A stretch of DNA of 64,000 nt from TMP-86 sp046347195 (GTDB lineage: Bacteria > Pseudomonadota > Gammaproteobacteria > Steroidobacterales > Steroidobacteraceae). The notes beneath the pieces are model-generated. The model ran no database searches. It was not told the origin of the DNA and saw only the letters and a program-made list of their open reading frames with translations. Positions 45,861 to 55,715 of the stretch are shown one piece after another. The position numbers and the translations under genes were made by a program. Where the stretch lies: the NCBI GenBank assembly GCA_046347195.1, contig JAXMGQ010000017.1:27023-91022 (forward strand), read 5' to 3'. Position 1 is the stretch's first letter; each line of letters begins with the position of its first letter.

Positions 45861-48010
45861 CAGCGTCCCATCTCGCGCACCACGCGAAACCCGAGCACGG
45901 TGCTGCGCAGGCCGGTGGGAAAGCGGTTGCGGTAGGCGGCCCGCACGAACGCGGGCGGCGTGAACCACGAGCCGCCGCGCGCTTCGCGCACCCGGCAATC
46001 TCCCGACAAGCTCGCCTCGCCGCGCCGGGGTGCGGAGGAATAGTCATCGCTCCAGCAATCCTGGACCCATTCGAACACGTTGCCGTACAGATCGTTCAGG
46101 CCATAGGCATTGGCTGCGAACGAGCCCACCGGCGCCGTGGCCACGTACCCATCGCTGCACTCGAATGCATTCCAGCCGGGGTACAGCAGCAGCGCGTTCT
46201 GGTCGGCGACATTGCCGTGCCCGCAGGCCAGCGTCGCATTGCTGCCCCAGGCCGTCTGCGCCTCGCCGCCCGCGCGCGCCGCAAACTCCCACTCGGAGGC
46301 GCTGGGCAGCCGGTAACGGTGGCCGCTGCGGCCCGACAGCCACTGCACGTAGGCGGTGGCGTCCTCGAAGGAGACGCAGGCCACCGGATGCATCGGACTC
46401 TGGCTGAATCCGGGCGACATCCAGCTCGCGCCGGCGCGAAGCTGCCAGCGGTCGTTCGAATACACCTCGCAGCCATGGACCTGCCTGCCCGTGGCGTCCA
46501 CGAACTCCTTGAATTCGCCCACCGTGATCTCGTTGACGCCCATGGCGAAGGGCTTCGGGATCTCCATCGGATGGCGCGGCCGTTCGAAAGGCGTGGCCCC
46601 CGCCTCATCGCTCGAGGAACCCTGCATGAAGTGCCCGGCGGGCACCACGCTCATCAACGGGCAGGTCGGGCAGTCGCGCAGCACGGTCGGCGCGTGGCGC
46701 GCGCCGGTGGCGGTGCCCTGCAGCCGTTGCATGAGGCCCGGCGGGGCGAGCGCGAGGAAGATCATCGCGGCGGCCGCGAGCAGGGCAGCGGCGACGCCGC
46801 CGCCGATCACCCATTGGCTGCGGCGGTCACGACTGGCGGCGCGAAACTCCTTCAGGAATTGCGCGACCGTGGGCGTGCGCCGCGACCGCTCGAACTCCAG
46901 TGCGCGCACCAGCACGCGGTAGGTGCGCCGCCCGAGGCTGGAAAGCCGGACCGGCCGCAGGTCCGGCGTGCGCGGCGGCGAATCCTCCACGCGCCCGAAC
47001 GGATGGCGCCCGGTGAGCACCTCGTAGGCCAGGCACGCCAGCGCGTAGACATCGTCGGCCGGCTCGGGTGGATGCCCGGCGAGCATCTGCGGACTCGCAT
47101 AGCGCGGCGTCAGCGCCGTGGGCTCACGGTCCGTCGAGGCCGCTTCGCTGCGCTTGGCGATGAATCGCGCCATGCCGAAGTCGATCACCTTGACGCCACA
47201 CTGGTCATCGACGATGACGTTGCCGGGCTTCAGGTCGCCGTGCACGATGTGGTTGCGATGCGCGTACTCCAGCGCATGCGCGATGCCGGTGATGATCGAG
47301 AGCGCTTCCTCCCGGGGCAGGCCATCCGCGCCACCGCTGCGCAGACGCTTGTACAGGGATTCCCCGGGCAGGTACTCCATGGTCATGAAGACGCTCTGCC
47401 CGTCGCGGTCACAGTCGATGACCCGCACGATGTTCTGATGCGTCAGGCTCTGCAGCTTGTGGGCCTCGCGCTGCAGCGCCGCCATGGAGCCGAAGTAGTG
47501 GCTGAAGGGAACCGTCAGCACCTTGACCGCGATGTACGGGTCGTGCGCGCCGGCCTCCACGCGCCGCAGGTCCACCGCCTTGAACACGCGGCTCATGCCG
47601 CCCTCGCCCACCAACGCCACCAGGCTGAAGCGGCCCTGCAGCACGCTGCCCACGCCCACGGGACGGGCGCGCGGATGGCGCGCATCGACCGCGCGCGGGC
47701 CACTCAGGCTGTCGGTGGTCTCGCCCAGGACGATGGTGGCGGGTGCATCGTTGCCGGGGATGTTGCTGTTCTCGCGCGAGGATCGCGTGGCGACGGTTTC
47801 CTCCTGCGGCCAGGAAGTGATGCGTGAGCGCAGAGTCTCGTGCGTGTCATCGGGCAAGGGCTGCCGGGACTTGTGTTCGTTGAGGATTTCCAGCAACTTC
47901 ACCGGCGCCACGCGCTCCACTGCGAGCTCCCGGTACATCTCGGACAAGAGCTGCTCGCGGGTGAGGTCCCCATGCTGAAAGGATCTCAGTGCGTTGGCGA
48001 AGCTGGACAT
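45860..48010 (-). CDS. Ser/Thr protein kinase fused to a formylglycine-generating-enzyme-like domain
   Basis: The 716-residue protein has an N-terminal helical part, a Hanks-type kinase domain (about 125-385: GEGGMS 135-140, AVKVL with Lys 163, HGDLKPGN 257-264, DFGMA with Asp 277), one membrane helix (about 393-417) and a C-terminal SUMF1/FGE-sulfatase-like domain (about 450-712: FAMGVNEITVGEF, LPSASEWEFAARAGG, GNVFEWVQDCW, RGGSWFTPPAFVRAAYRNRF). The kinase has HGD in place of HRD. The SUMF1-like domain lacks the catalytic Cys pair near its end, so it probably binds a ligand or substrate. The kinase lies in the cytoplasm and the second domain in the periplasm. Confidence 0.85.
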   Translation of the reverse strand: MSSFANALRSFQHGDLTREQLLSEMYRELAVERVAPVKLLEILNEHKSRQPLPDDTHETLRSRITSWPQEETVATRSSRENSNIPGNDAPATIVLGETTDSLSGPRAVDARHPRARPVGVGSVLQGRFSLVALVGEGGMSRVFKAVDLRRVEAGAHDPYIAVKVLTVPFSHYFGSMAALQREAHKLQSLTHQNIVRVIDCDRDGQSVFMTMEYLPGESLYKRLRSGGADGLPREEALSIITGIAHALEYAHRNHIVHGDLKPGNVIVDDQCGVKVIDFGMARFIAKRSEAASTDREPTALTPRYASPQMLAGHPPEPADDVYALACLAYEVLTGRHPFGRVEDSPPRTPDLRPVRLSSLGRRTYRVLVRALEFERSRRTPTVAQFLKEFRAASRDRRSQWVIGGGVAAALLAAAAMIFLALAPPGLMQRLQGTATGARHAPTVLRDCPTCPLMSVVPAGHFMQGSSSDEAGATPFERPRHPMEIPKPFAMGVNEITVGEFKEFVDATGRQVHGCEVYSNDRWQLRAGASWMSPGFSQSPMHPVACVSFEDATAYVQWLSGRSGHRYRLPSASEWEFAARAGGEAQTAWGSNATLACGHGNVADQNALLLYPGWNAFECSDGYVATAPVGSFAANAYGLNDLYGNVFEWVQDCWSDDYSSAPRRGEASLSGDCRVREARGGSWFTPPAFVRAAYRNRFPTGLRSTVLGFRVVREMGR

Positions 48011-48027
48011 GGTCGCGGTCGGTGTGC

Positions 48028-48070
48028 TCTAAACAAGTATAAATATATCTTATAACTAGTTGATATACAT
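48028..48070. promoter_or_regulatory. AT-rich promoter region between kinase gene and crcB
   Basis: A 40-base AT-rich island (AAGTATAAATATATCTTATA within it) stands out sharply in this G+C-rich DNA, just upstream of the kinase start at 48010 and about 140 bases before crcB. It probably holds the kinase promoter. I could not assign -35 and -10 boxes with certainty. Confidence 0.35.
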
Positions 48071-48208
48071 GAGCCTAAGATCCATTCAAGCCAAGCTGCG
48101 GAGCGCCTTTCTCCCCACGCCCACCCCGCACGCGGAGCTCTGCCCGCCGGTGCGTAGGATAACCGTTGACGCCCGGCTAGGCATGACCCGCATGCGCACC
48201 GGTACGAC

Positions 48209-48586
48209 ATGCGGATGATTCTCGCCATTTGCGTCGGCGCCAGCGCTGGCGCGATTCTGCGCTGGTGGCTCTCGCTCGCGTTGAACCACCTCTATCCGAG
48301 CATCCCGCCCGGCACATTGGTGGCGAACCTGGTCGGCGCCTACATCGTCGGCATCGCGGTGGTCATGTTCGCCGGCACAGCCTCGCTCACACCCGAGTGG
48401 CGGGTGCTGGTGATCACCGGATTCTGCGGTGGCCTGACCACCTTCTCGACATTCTCCGCCGAGATCGTCGCCCTCCTGCAGCAGGGCCGGTTCGCCGCCT
48501 CCGTGCTCGCCATCGGCGTGCACGTCGCAGGCTCGGTGCTGATGACCTTCGCAGGCATCGGCACGGTGCTGCTGCTGCGCCGTTGA
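48209..48586 (+). CDS. crcB: Fluoride ion channel CrcB
   Basis: The 125-residue protein has four membrane helices and the family motifs GASAGAILRWWLS, PPGTLVANLVGAYIVG and TGFCGGLTTFSTFSAE. CrcB (Fluc) exports fluoride as a dual-topology dimer. I saw no clear fluoride riboswitch in the 200 bases upstream. It stands alone, convergent with the oxidoreductase gene that ends 5 bases later. Confidence 0.95.
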   Translation: MRMILAICVGASAGAILRWWLSLALNHLYPSIPPGTLVANLVGAYIVGIAVVMFAGTASLTPEWRVLVITGFCGGLTTFSTFSAEIVALLQQGRFAASVLAIGVHVAGSVLMTFAGIGTVLLLRR

Positions 48587-48590
48587 GCGG

Positions 48591-51500
48591 TCAGGAAACC
48601 CCGGCACCGGCGATGGACACCGCCTGCTCCCATTGCTCGAGCAGTTGACGCTCGCGCTCGCGCGCGGCCCGAAGCCTGTCGAGCTTGACGTGACCGAAGC
48701 CACGCACCTGCAGGGGCAGCAGGGCCAGTTGAACGGCGATGGCATGCCGGGCGGGCGTGAGGCCCGACAACAGCCGTTCGATGCGGGCTTCGTACTCGGT
48801 GATCAGGCGGCGCTCGAGTCGCCGCTCCGCGGTGTAGCCGAACGGATCCCAGGGCGTGCCGCGCAGCCGCCTGCCCCGCGCCAGCAACGCCAGGAGCGGT
48901 GCGACCCATGCACCGAACTCGCGCTTGAGGGGCGCGCCGGTGCGCGCATCCCGGCGCGCCAGGAGCGGTGGCGCGAAATGAAAGCGCAGTCGCCCGCCCG
49001 CCTCGAATGCTGCACCGAGCTGCTGGCGGAAGGCGGCCGAGGTGTGCAGCCGTGCCACCTCGTACTCGTCCTTGTAGGACAGCACCTGGTGATAACCGCG
49101 CGCCACCGCCCGCCCGAAATCCCCGCGCCCCAGGCCCAGCGCCTCCTCGGCACGTGCGCAACGATCCACCAGCGCGCGATACCGCGTGGCGAGCGAGGCA
49201 TCCTGGTAGTCGCACAGGTGCTGTTCGAACATCCGCAGCAATGCCTCCCGGGAACCGGGGACCTCCGGCTGCCCGGGCGCCGGCGCGTCGGGCGCCGGCC
49301 CGATCGACCCAGACAGTTCCTGCAGGCGCTGGGGGTCGTGCGCGATCAGGCGCCCGACCTCCAGCGCCCGCAGGTTCAGCTCCACGGCCGCGCCGTTCAG
49401 GCGCACGGCCTCGCGCAGCGCATCGAGGCTCACCGGCAGGAGCCCCGACTGCAACGCGAACCCGACCATCAGCATGTTCGCGCCCATCGAATCTCCCAGC
49501 ACGCGGGTCGCGGCTTGCGTCGCATCCAGTTCCGAGAGGCGTTCGCCGGCCAGTTCACGCACCCGCGACTGCAGCGCCGGAACCTTGAAATCCGTATCCG
49601 GGTCGAGCTGGAAGGCGCCGGTGGGAATGAGATGGGAATTGACACCACCGCGCTTCTTCCTGGCGCCATGCAGCGCAGGCTCTCGACACCCGCCGTGACC
49701 AGGAGGTCGCAACCCAGCACGACATCGGCCTGCGCGGCGCCGATCCGCGGTGCGCGGGGATCGGAATTCCGGGGCGAGATCTTGACGTGCGAGAACACCG
49801 CCCCACCCTTCTGCGCCAGTCCCGTCACGTCGTACACGTTCACGGACCTGCCTTCCAGGTGAGCCGCCATGGCGAGCACCGCACCGATGGTGACCACCCC
49901 CGTGCCACCGATGCCGGCGATGAGCACCTGGCAGTTGGCAGGCCCCCCGTACTTCGGATCGGGCAGCCGTTCGAATTCCAGGGCCGGCAACTCCGCCGCG
50001 GCGGGACGGCGCGGCCTTGCACCTTCAACCGTGACGAAGGAGGGACAGAATCCGTTCAGGCAGGAGTAGTCCTTGTTGCAGCTCGACTGGTCGATGCGCC
50101 GCTTGCGGCCGAACGGCGTCTCCAGCGGCTCCACGGAGACGCAGTTGGACTGCGCCGAGCAGTCACCGCATCCCTCGCACACCTGCGCGTTGATGAACAC
50201 CCGCCGCGGTGGATCGGGATACGCCTTGCGCTTGCGGCGCCGCCGCTTCTCCGCCGCGCAGGTCTGCTCATAGAGGATGGCGCTGACACCGGTCACCTCG
50301 CGCAACTCGCGTTGCACGGCATCCAGGTCCTCGCGTCGATGATGGGTCGTGCCGGCCGGGAAGTCTCGCAGTTCCCGGCGCTGCACCGTCCGATCGGTGA
50401 TCCACGCGATCCGCTGCACGCGCTCGGCGCGGAGCTGGTGGGCGATGTCGGCCGCCGACAGCCCACCCTCCACGGCCTGTCCACCGGTCATCGCCACGGC
50501 ATCGTTCAGCAGGATCTTGTAGGTGATGTTGATGCCGCTGGTGACGGCCGCGCGGATGGCGAGCAGTCCCGAGTGGAAATAAGTGCCATCCCCCAGGTTC
50601 TGGAACACGTGCTTCATGCCGGTGAACGGCGCGATGCCGCACCAGTTGGCGCCCTCGCCGCCCATCTGCGTGGGCGGCAGCGTGCGCCGGTTCATCCACA
50701 GCACCATGGTGTGGCAGCCGATGCCCGCCAGCGCGAGACTGCCTTCCGGCACGCGCGTGGAGGTGTTGTGCGGGCAGCCGGAGCAGAAGTAAGGCGTGCG
50801 CGCCGGCAGTGCCGCAGGCTGAGCGGCATCGGCGGGAGCCACCACCGGCCCGCGGCCGGCCGCGAGGGCGGCATCGCTGATCCCGTTGGCGGTGAGCCTC
50901 GAGATGAGCACCTGCGCGATGCGCACCGGGTCGAAGGGTGCATCCACCGGCAACAGGGATTCGCCCGCGGCGGTGCGCTTGCCACTGATCCTCGGGCGCA
51001 GGCCATCCGCCAGGTCATACAGGATCCGGGCGGCCTGTGACTCGATGAAGGCCGACTTCTCCTCGACGAACAGCAGTTCCTGGCAGCCGCTCGCGAATTC
51101 GATCAGCCCGGTGGGCTCCAGCGGCCAGATCAGGGCAGGCTTGTACACCGAGATGCCGAGCTGCCCGAGGCGCGCCTCATCGAGCCCGGCCAGCCTCAGC
51201 GCCTCCTCGACGTCGAGGTAGGACTTGCCCGCCGCGACGATGCCGAAGCGCCGATGCGGCGTGGGGTGCACGATGCGGTCCAGGCGGTTGTGGCGCACGT
51301 ACGCCTGCGCGCGGGGCAGCTTGAAGTTCTGCAGCCGCGAATCATCGGCCAGGGGATCGAAGGAATGCCGGGCATGCACACCCTGCGGCGGGAGCGGCGC
51401 ATCCGGCGGCAGGCTGATGGCCGGCCAGCCCGCCGGCAGGTCCACGGTGGCCGTGCTCTCGACGGTCTCGTTGATGCACTTGAAGCCCACCCAGGTGCCG

Positions 51501-52084
51501 CTGAAACGCGACAGGGCGAAACCGTGCAGCCCGAACTCGAGGAACTCGGCCACGTTGGCCGGATACAGCACGGGCAATCCGTTGGCGGCCACGGCGGGCT
51601 CGCTCTGGTAGGCGATGGTCGAACTCTTGCCGGCATGGTCATCGCCGAACACCAGCAGCACGCCCCCATGCGCGGAGGTGCCCATGCGGTTGGCGTGCTT
51701 GATCGGGTCACCGGCGCGATCGACACCCGGCCCCTTGCCATACCAGATGGCGAACACGCCATCGACACGCGCCTCGGGGAGCAGTGTCACCTGCTGCGTC
51801 CCCCAGATGGCCGTGGCGGCGAGATCCTCGTTGACGCCGGGTTCGAAGCGGATGCCGGCCGCGGCCAGCCGCTCTCGCTGCTGCAGGAGCTGCAGGTCAT
51901 AGCCGCCCAGCGGCGAACCGCGATAGCCGCTGATGTATCCTGCCGTGTTGAGTCCGGCCGCCGCATCGCGCGCGCGCTGCATCAGCGGCAGGCGAACCAG
52001 CGCCTGCGTGCCGCTGAGCAGGACACGGTCCTTCCCCAGCGCGTACTTGTCATCCAGCCGGACCGTTTCCACCCGCGGCACCAT
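48591..52084 (-). CDS. Indolepyruvate ferredoxin oxidoreductase-type fused enzyme, one frame break
   Basis: The fused protein of about 1160 residues has an N-terminal thiamine-diphosphate part (YISGYRGSPLGGYDLQL, GKGPGVDRAGDPIKHAN, FGDDHAGKSS), a second TPP block (YFCSGCPHNTSTRVPEGS, GGEGANWCGIAPF), an iron-sulfur region (VCEGCGDCSAQSNCVSVEP) and a gamma-type domain (LIAGIGGTGVVTIGAVLAMAAH). A one-base change near 49630 leads into the C-terminal domain (NSHLIPTGAFQLDPDTDF... to 48591). Such enzymes oxidatively decarboxylate aryl or branched-chain 2-oxo acids to acyl-CoA. It is divergent from hmgA, which points to aromatic amino acid breakdown. Confidence 0.88.
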
Positions 52085-52164
52085 ATCAGAAGGCCACCAC
52101 GTTGCGCGACGGCGCGCACGGCCCGGCGCTAGAATCCAACGATGCGACAACATCCGGGAACCCC

Positions 52165-53487
52165 ATGAAGCCGTCGGCACCGGCCACGTCCGGCTTCAAC
52201 TACCAGAGCGGATTCGGCAACGAGTTCGCCAGCGAAGCGTTGCCGGGCGCTCTGCCGCAGGGGCGCAACTCCCCGCAACGCTGCGCCTACGGCCTGTACG
52301 CGGAGCAGATCTCGGGTACTGCCTTCACGGCGCCGCGGGCCGCGAACCGGCGCTCCTGGGTGTATCGCATCCGTCCCGCGGTGGTGCACGGCGAGTTCAG
52401 GGAGCATCCGCACGCTCGGCTGGACGCGGCGTGCGCGCCGGGCATCCTCACCCCCAACCAGCTTCGCTGGGATCCGCTGCCGCTGCCCACCGGGGCGGTG
52501 GACTTCGTCGATGGCCTTCATCCGATGGCGGGCAATGGCTCACCGGAGGCGTTCAGCGGCGCGGCCATCAGCCTGTACGCGGCGAACCGCCCGATGCAGG
52601 ACCGCTACCTGAGCAATGCCGATGGCGAATGGCTGTTCGTGCCGCAGCAGGGAGAGCTGCAGATCGACACCGAGTTCGGCCGGCTCACGGTCTCACCCTG
52701 CGAGATCGCGGTGGTGCCGCGTGGCGTGCGATTCCGCGTGCTCCTGCCACAGGGGACGGCGCGGGGATATCTCTGCGAGAACCGCGGGGCACCGCTGCGC
52801 CTGCCCGACCTCGGGCCGATAGGGTCCAATGGCCTCGCCAACCCGCGGGATTTCCTCGCGCCCACGGCCTGGTACGAGGATCGCGAGTGCGAGGCGACCC
52901 TGCTGCACAAGTTCGGCGGCCGCCTGTGGAGCGCGCAGCTCGATCACTCCCCGCTCGATGTGGTCGCCTGGCACGGCAACCATGTTCCCTACAAGTACGA
53001 CCTGCGCCGCTTCAACACCATCGGTTCGATTTCCTACGATCACCCGGATCCGTCGATCTTCCTGGTGCTGCACTCGCCCAGCGAGACAGCCGGGACCAGC
53101 AACCTCGATTTCGTCATCTTTCCGCCGCGCTGGCTGGTCGCCCACGACACCTTCCGTCCGCCCTGGTTCCACCGCAACGTCGCGAGCGAGTTCATGGGAC
53201 TGGTGCACGGGGTCTACGATGCGAAGGCCACCGGCTTCCTGCCGGGCGGTTCGTCGCTGCACAACTGCATGAGCGGTCACGGCCCGGACCGGGAGACCTT
53301 CGAACGCGCGAGCCGCATCGACACGACGGCGCCACAGCAGGTCACCGACACGCTGGCATTCATGTTCGAAACGAGGCTGCCGCTGGCGTGCACGACGACC
53401 GCGCTGGGCGGAACACCGAAGCTCCAGGACGACTATCGGAGCCATTGGCTGGGACTTGCCAGGGAATTCGATCCGCAGCGGCGTTGA
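52165..53487 (+). CDS. hmgA: Homogentisate 1,2-dioxygenase
   Basis: From the ATG at 52165 the 440-residue protein has the family start GFNYQSGFGNEFASEALPGALP and the iron-binding region (RPPWFHRNVASEFMG with His and Glu; HNCMSGHGPD with the later His). It opens the ring of homogentisate to maleylacetoacetate in tyrosine and phenylalanine catabolism. It is divergent from the aryl-pyruvate oxidoreductase. The maleylacetoacetate isomerase and fumarylacetoacetase genes are not in this window. Confidence 0.96.
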   Translation: MKPSAPATSGFNYQSGFGNEFASEALPGALPQGRNSPQRCAYGLYAEQISGTAFTAPRAANRRSWVYRIRPAVVHGEFREHPHARLDAACAPGILTPNQLRWDPLPLPTGAVDFVDGLHPMAGNGSPEAFSGAAISLYAANRPMQDRYLSNADGEWLFVPQQGELQIDTEFGRLTVSPCEIAVVPRGVRFRVLLPQGTARGYLCENRGAPLRLPDLGPIGSNGLANPRDFLAPTAWYEDRECEATLLHKFGGRLWSAQLDHSPLDVVAWHGNHVPYKYDLRRFNTIGSISYDHPDPSIFLVLHSPSETAGTSNLDFVIFPPRWLVAHDTFRPPWFHRNVASEFMGLVHGVYDAKATGFLPGGSSLHNCMSGHGPDRETFERASRIDTTAPQQVTDTLAFMFETRLPLACTTTALGGTPKLQDDYRSHWLGLAREFDPQRR

Positions 53488-53506
53488 GCGCGGCGGACCC
53501 CGCGAC

Positions 53507-54283
53507 ATGATCGAACACCCCCCATCCCGCATCGCCCCGCTCGAGGGCGGCTTCAATTTCCGCGACATCGGCGGCTATCTCACGCAGGATGGCCGACGCG
53601 TGCGGTGGGGCCAGGTGTTCCGCTCGGGCAGCATGGCCACGCTCACCCCGTCCGACCAGCAGCACATGGCCGACCTCGGCATCCGCGTCATCTGCGATTT
53701 CCGCTCCAGCCGCGAGCGCGCCGCGCGTCCCACCAACTGGTCGGACTCGCACGCCGTGGTGCACTGGAACCGCGAGCACGAGGGCAGCGTCGGTGAACTG
53801 GTCGCCGCCTTGAGGGCTCCGCAGGCCAGCGCGGCCTCGATGCGCGCCAGGATGATCGATGTTTACCGCACCCTGCCGTACGAGCAGGCGGATGCCTATC
53901 GCGAGGTGTTCAGGCGCATCGCCGACAGCGACTTGCCGCTGATCTTCCACTGTGCCGCGGGCAAGGACCGGACCGGCATCGCGGCCGCCCTCCTGCTCAC
54001 CACCCTGGAGGTGCCGCGCCACACGGTGATGGAGGATTACCTGCTGACCGAACGCTTCTTCGAGGAGGGTTGCCGCCTGGTGTTCGGCGAACCCTCCTCA
54101 CGACGGCACGCGGACATCGACCCGTCCGTCTGGGAGCCGATGATGCGCGCCGAGGCGGATTATCTCGAGGCGATGTTCGCGACGCTGGATGAACGCCATG
54201 GCGGCGTGCCCGGCTACCTGCGCCAGGTGCTGGGGGTGGACGAGCCGCTGATCCAACGCCTGCGGCAGCAACTGCTGGAGTGA
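53507..54283 (+). CDS. Tyrosine-protein phosphatase-like protein
   Basis: The 258-residue protein begins MIEHPPSRIAPLEGGFNFRDIGGYLTQDGRRVRWGQVFRSG, the opening of the bacterial tyrosine/lipid phosphatase family, and has the P-loop HCAAGKDRTG (Cys about 149) after FRSSRERAARP. It should dephosphorylate phosphotyrosine or phosphoinositide-type substrates in the cytoplasm. The start at 53507 follows hmgA by 19 bases, so both may be on one transcript. Confidence 0.9.
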   Translation: MIEHPPSRIAPLEGGFNFRDIGGYLTQDGRRVRWGQVFRSGSMATLTPSDQQHMADLGIRVICDFRSSRERAARPTNWSDSHAVVHWNREHEGSVGELVAALRAPQASAASMRARMIDVYRTLPYEQADAYREVFRRIADSDLPLIFHCAAGKDRTGIAAALLLTTLEVPRHTVMEDYLLTERFFEEGCRLVFGEPSSRRHADIDPSVWEPMMRAEADYLEAMFATLDERHGGVPGYLRQVLGVDEPLIQRLRQQLLE

Positions 54284-54319
54284 TGGCGCGCTACGACGGT
54301 GCGTCCTTCGCGCGCTGCA

Positions 54320-55210
54320 TCACGCGCCGATGGCCTTCGCCTGCTCCAGCACGGCGCGCCTGCTTCAGGTGCGGGATGTCGATCATCCTGCCATCGAGGC
54401 CGATGGTACCCGCCCCGGGCGATGCATCGAAGGCGGCCACGACGCGCTTCGCGTGCTCGATCTCCTCGCGCGAGGGCCGGTAGCACTCGTTGATCGCGGC
54501 GACCTGCGCCGGATGGATGGCCAGGGCGCCCCGTGAAGCCTTCCGCGCGCGAGGCGCGTGAGCTTGCGCGCAGGCCGGGCTCATCCTTGAAGTTCACGTA
54601 CAGCGTGTCGATGGCCTGCACGCCGGCGGCGCGCGCCGCGAGCAGCGTCAACGAGCGCGCGAGCTGGTAGGTCTGCGCCCATTGCCCATCCGCCGCCAGG
54701 TTGGTGCTGGCGCCGAGCGCGGCGGCCAGGTCTTCGGCGCCCCAGGTGAGTCCCATGAGCCGCGACAGACCGGCGCTCGCATACTCGCCCAGCCGGAACG
54801 GGGCGATGGCCGTCTCGGTCGCCACCGGCACGATCCGGATCGACCCCGGCTCGAGTCCGTGCTGCGCTTCCAGTGCATCGAGGTAATGCGACAGGCGGCG
54901 AACATCCTCGGGCCCGTCGGCCTTGGGCAGCATCACGCCGTCGGGGTCCGCCGCCACCACGGCGGCGAGGTCGGCCAACGCGAGGCCGGAATCCAGCGGG
55001 TTGATGCGCACCCAGAGCTGCGAGGCACGACCTGCACGTGGCCGCGCCACGAAGGAAGGCCGTCACGAGTTCTCTCGCGCGCGGCTTGTTGTCCGGCGCG
55101 ACCGAGTCCTCGAGATCCAGGATCAGCGCGTCCGCACCGGCGCCATCGGCCTTGTCGAGCTTGCGCTCGCTGTCGCCGGGGATGAAGAGCCAGGAGCGAA
55201 GGATGCTCAT
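54320..55210 (-). CDS. CitE/HpcH-like CoA-ester lyase, frame breaks
   Basis: The reading starts MSILRSWLFIPGDSERKLDKADGAGADALILDLEDSVAP, the signature of CitE-like lyases, and continues, after a frame change near 55035, with QLWVRINPLDSGLALADL, VMLPKADGPEDVRRL, IVPVATETAIAPF and LMGLTWGAEDLAAALGA. It ends, after further changes near 54545 and 54345, with ALAIHPAQVAAINECY...KAIGA at 54320. Such enzymes cleave malyl-, citramalyl- or methylmalyl-CoA. It overlaps the MaoC-like gene by 4 bases. In Pseudomonas a MaoC hydratase and a CitE-like lyase together degrade itaconate; whether that applies here is open. Confidence 0.75.
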
Positions 55211-55697
55211 GATTGCGGCTTCTTGCGCTGCAGGCCGGATCGCTTGCAGGAGGCGACCAGTTCGTCGCGCTGGTTGTAGGCCCGGTGCAGGAAGGTGACG
55301 ATGCCCTGGTCGGGCCGGGACTGCGATCCTCGCGCAGCTCGATGACCTCGGTCTCGACGCAGGGTAGCGCCGTGGAACACCGGTTTGGGGAAGCGAACTC
55401 CTCGTCCCACCCGAGATTGGCCACCGCAGTGCCGAGCGTCGTGTTCTCCCACCGAGATGCCCACCATCAGGCCCAGCGTGAACACCGAGTTGACCAGACG
55501 CTGGCCGTACTCGGTGCCCTTCATGTATTCCTCGTCCAGGTGCAACTGCGCCGGGTTGTGGGTCATGGCGGTGAACAGGATGTTGTCGGTTTCCGTGACC
55601 GTGCGACGGGTGGCGTGCTTGAACACCTGCCCCACCTTTCAATTCATCGAACCACAATCCCGGCACGACCTGCTCCCCGCCCGTTGTCCTCCGACAT
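55207..55697 (-). CDS. MaoC-like acyl-CoA hydratase/dehydratase, frame breaks
   Basis: With one frame change after the ATG at 55697 the protein reads MSEDNGRG..VVPGLWFDEL then VGQVFKHATRRTVTETDNILFTAMTHNPAQLHLDEEYMKGTEYGQRLVNSVFTLGLMVGISV. After further breaks it gives FPKPVFHGATLR, TEVIELRESQSRPDQGIV and FLHRAYNQRDELVASC. The Asp-Asn.. His pattern in NPAQLHLD fits the hydratase 2 active site. It lies between the oxidoreductase and the CitE-like gene on the same strand, suggesting one pathway. Confidence 0.7.
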
Positions 55698-55715
55698 GGT
55701 AGCGCAGCCCCCGCC

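Noticed and set aside
46217..47827. Plus-strand frame of 536 codons opposite the kinase gene
   Set aside because: Antisense shadow of an intact kinase-SUMF1 protein with clear catalytic motifs.
48011..48208. Fluoride riboswitch upstream of crcB
   Set aside because: I could not find the conserved pseudoknot elements of the crcB motif in these 200 bases.
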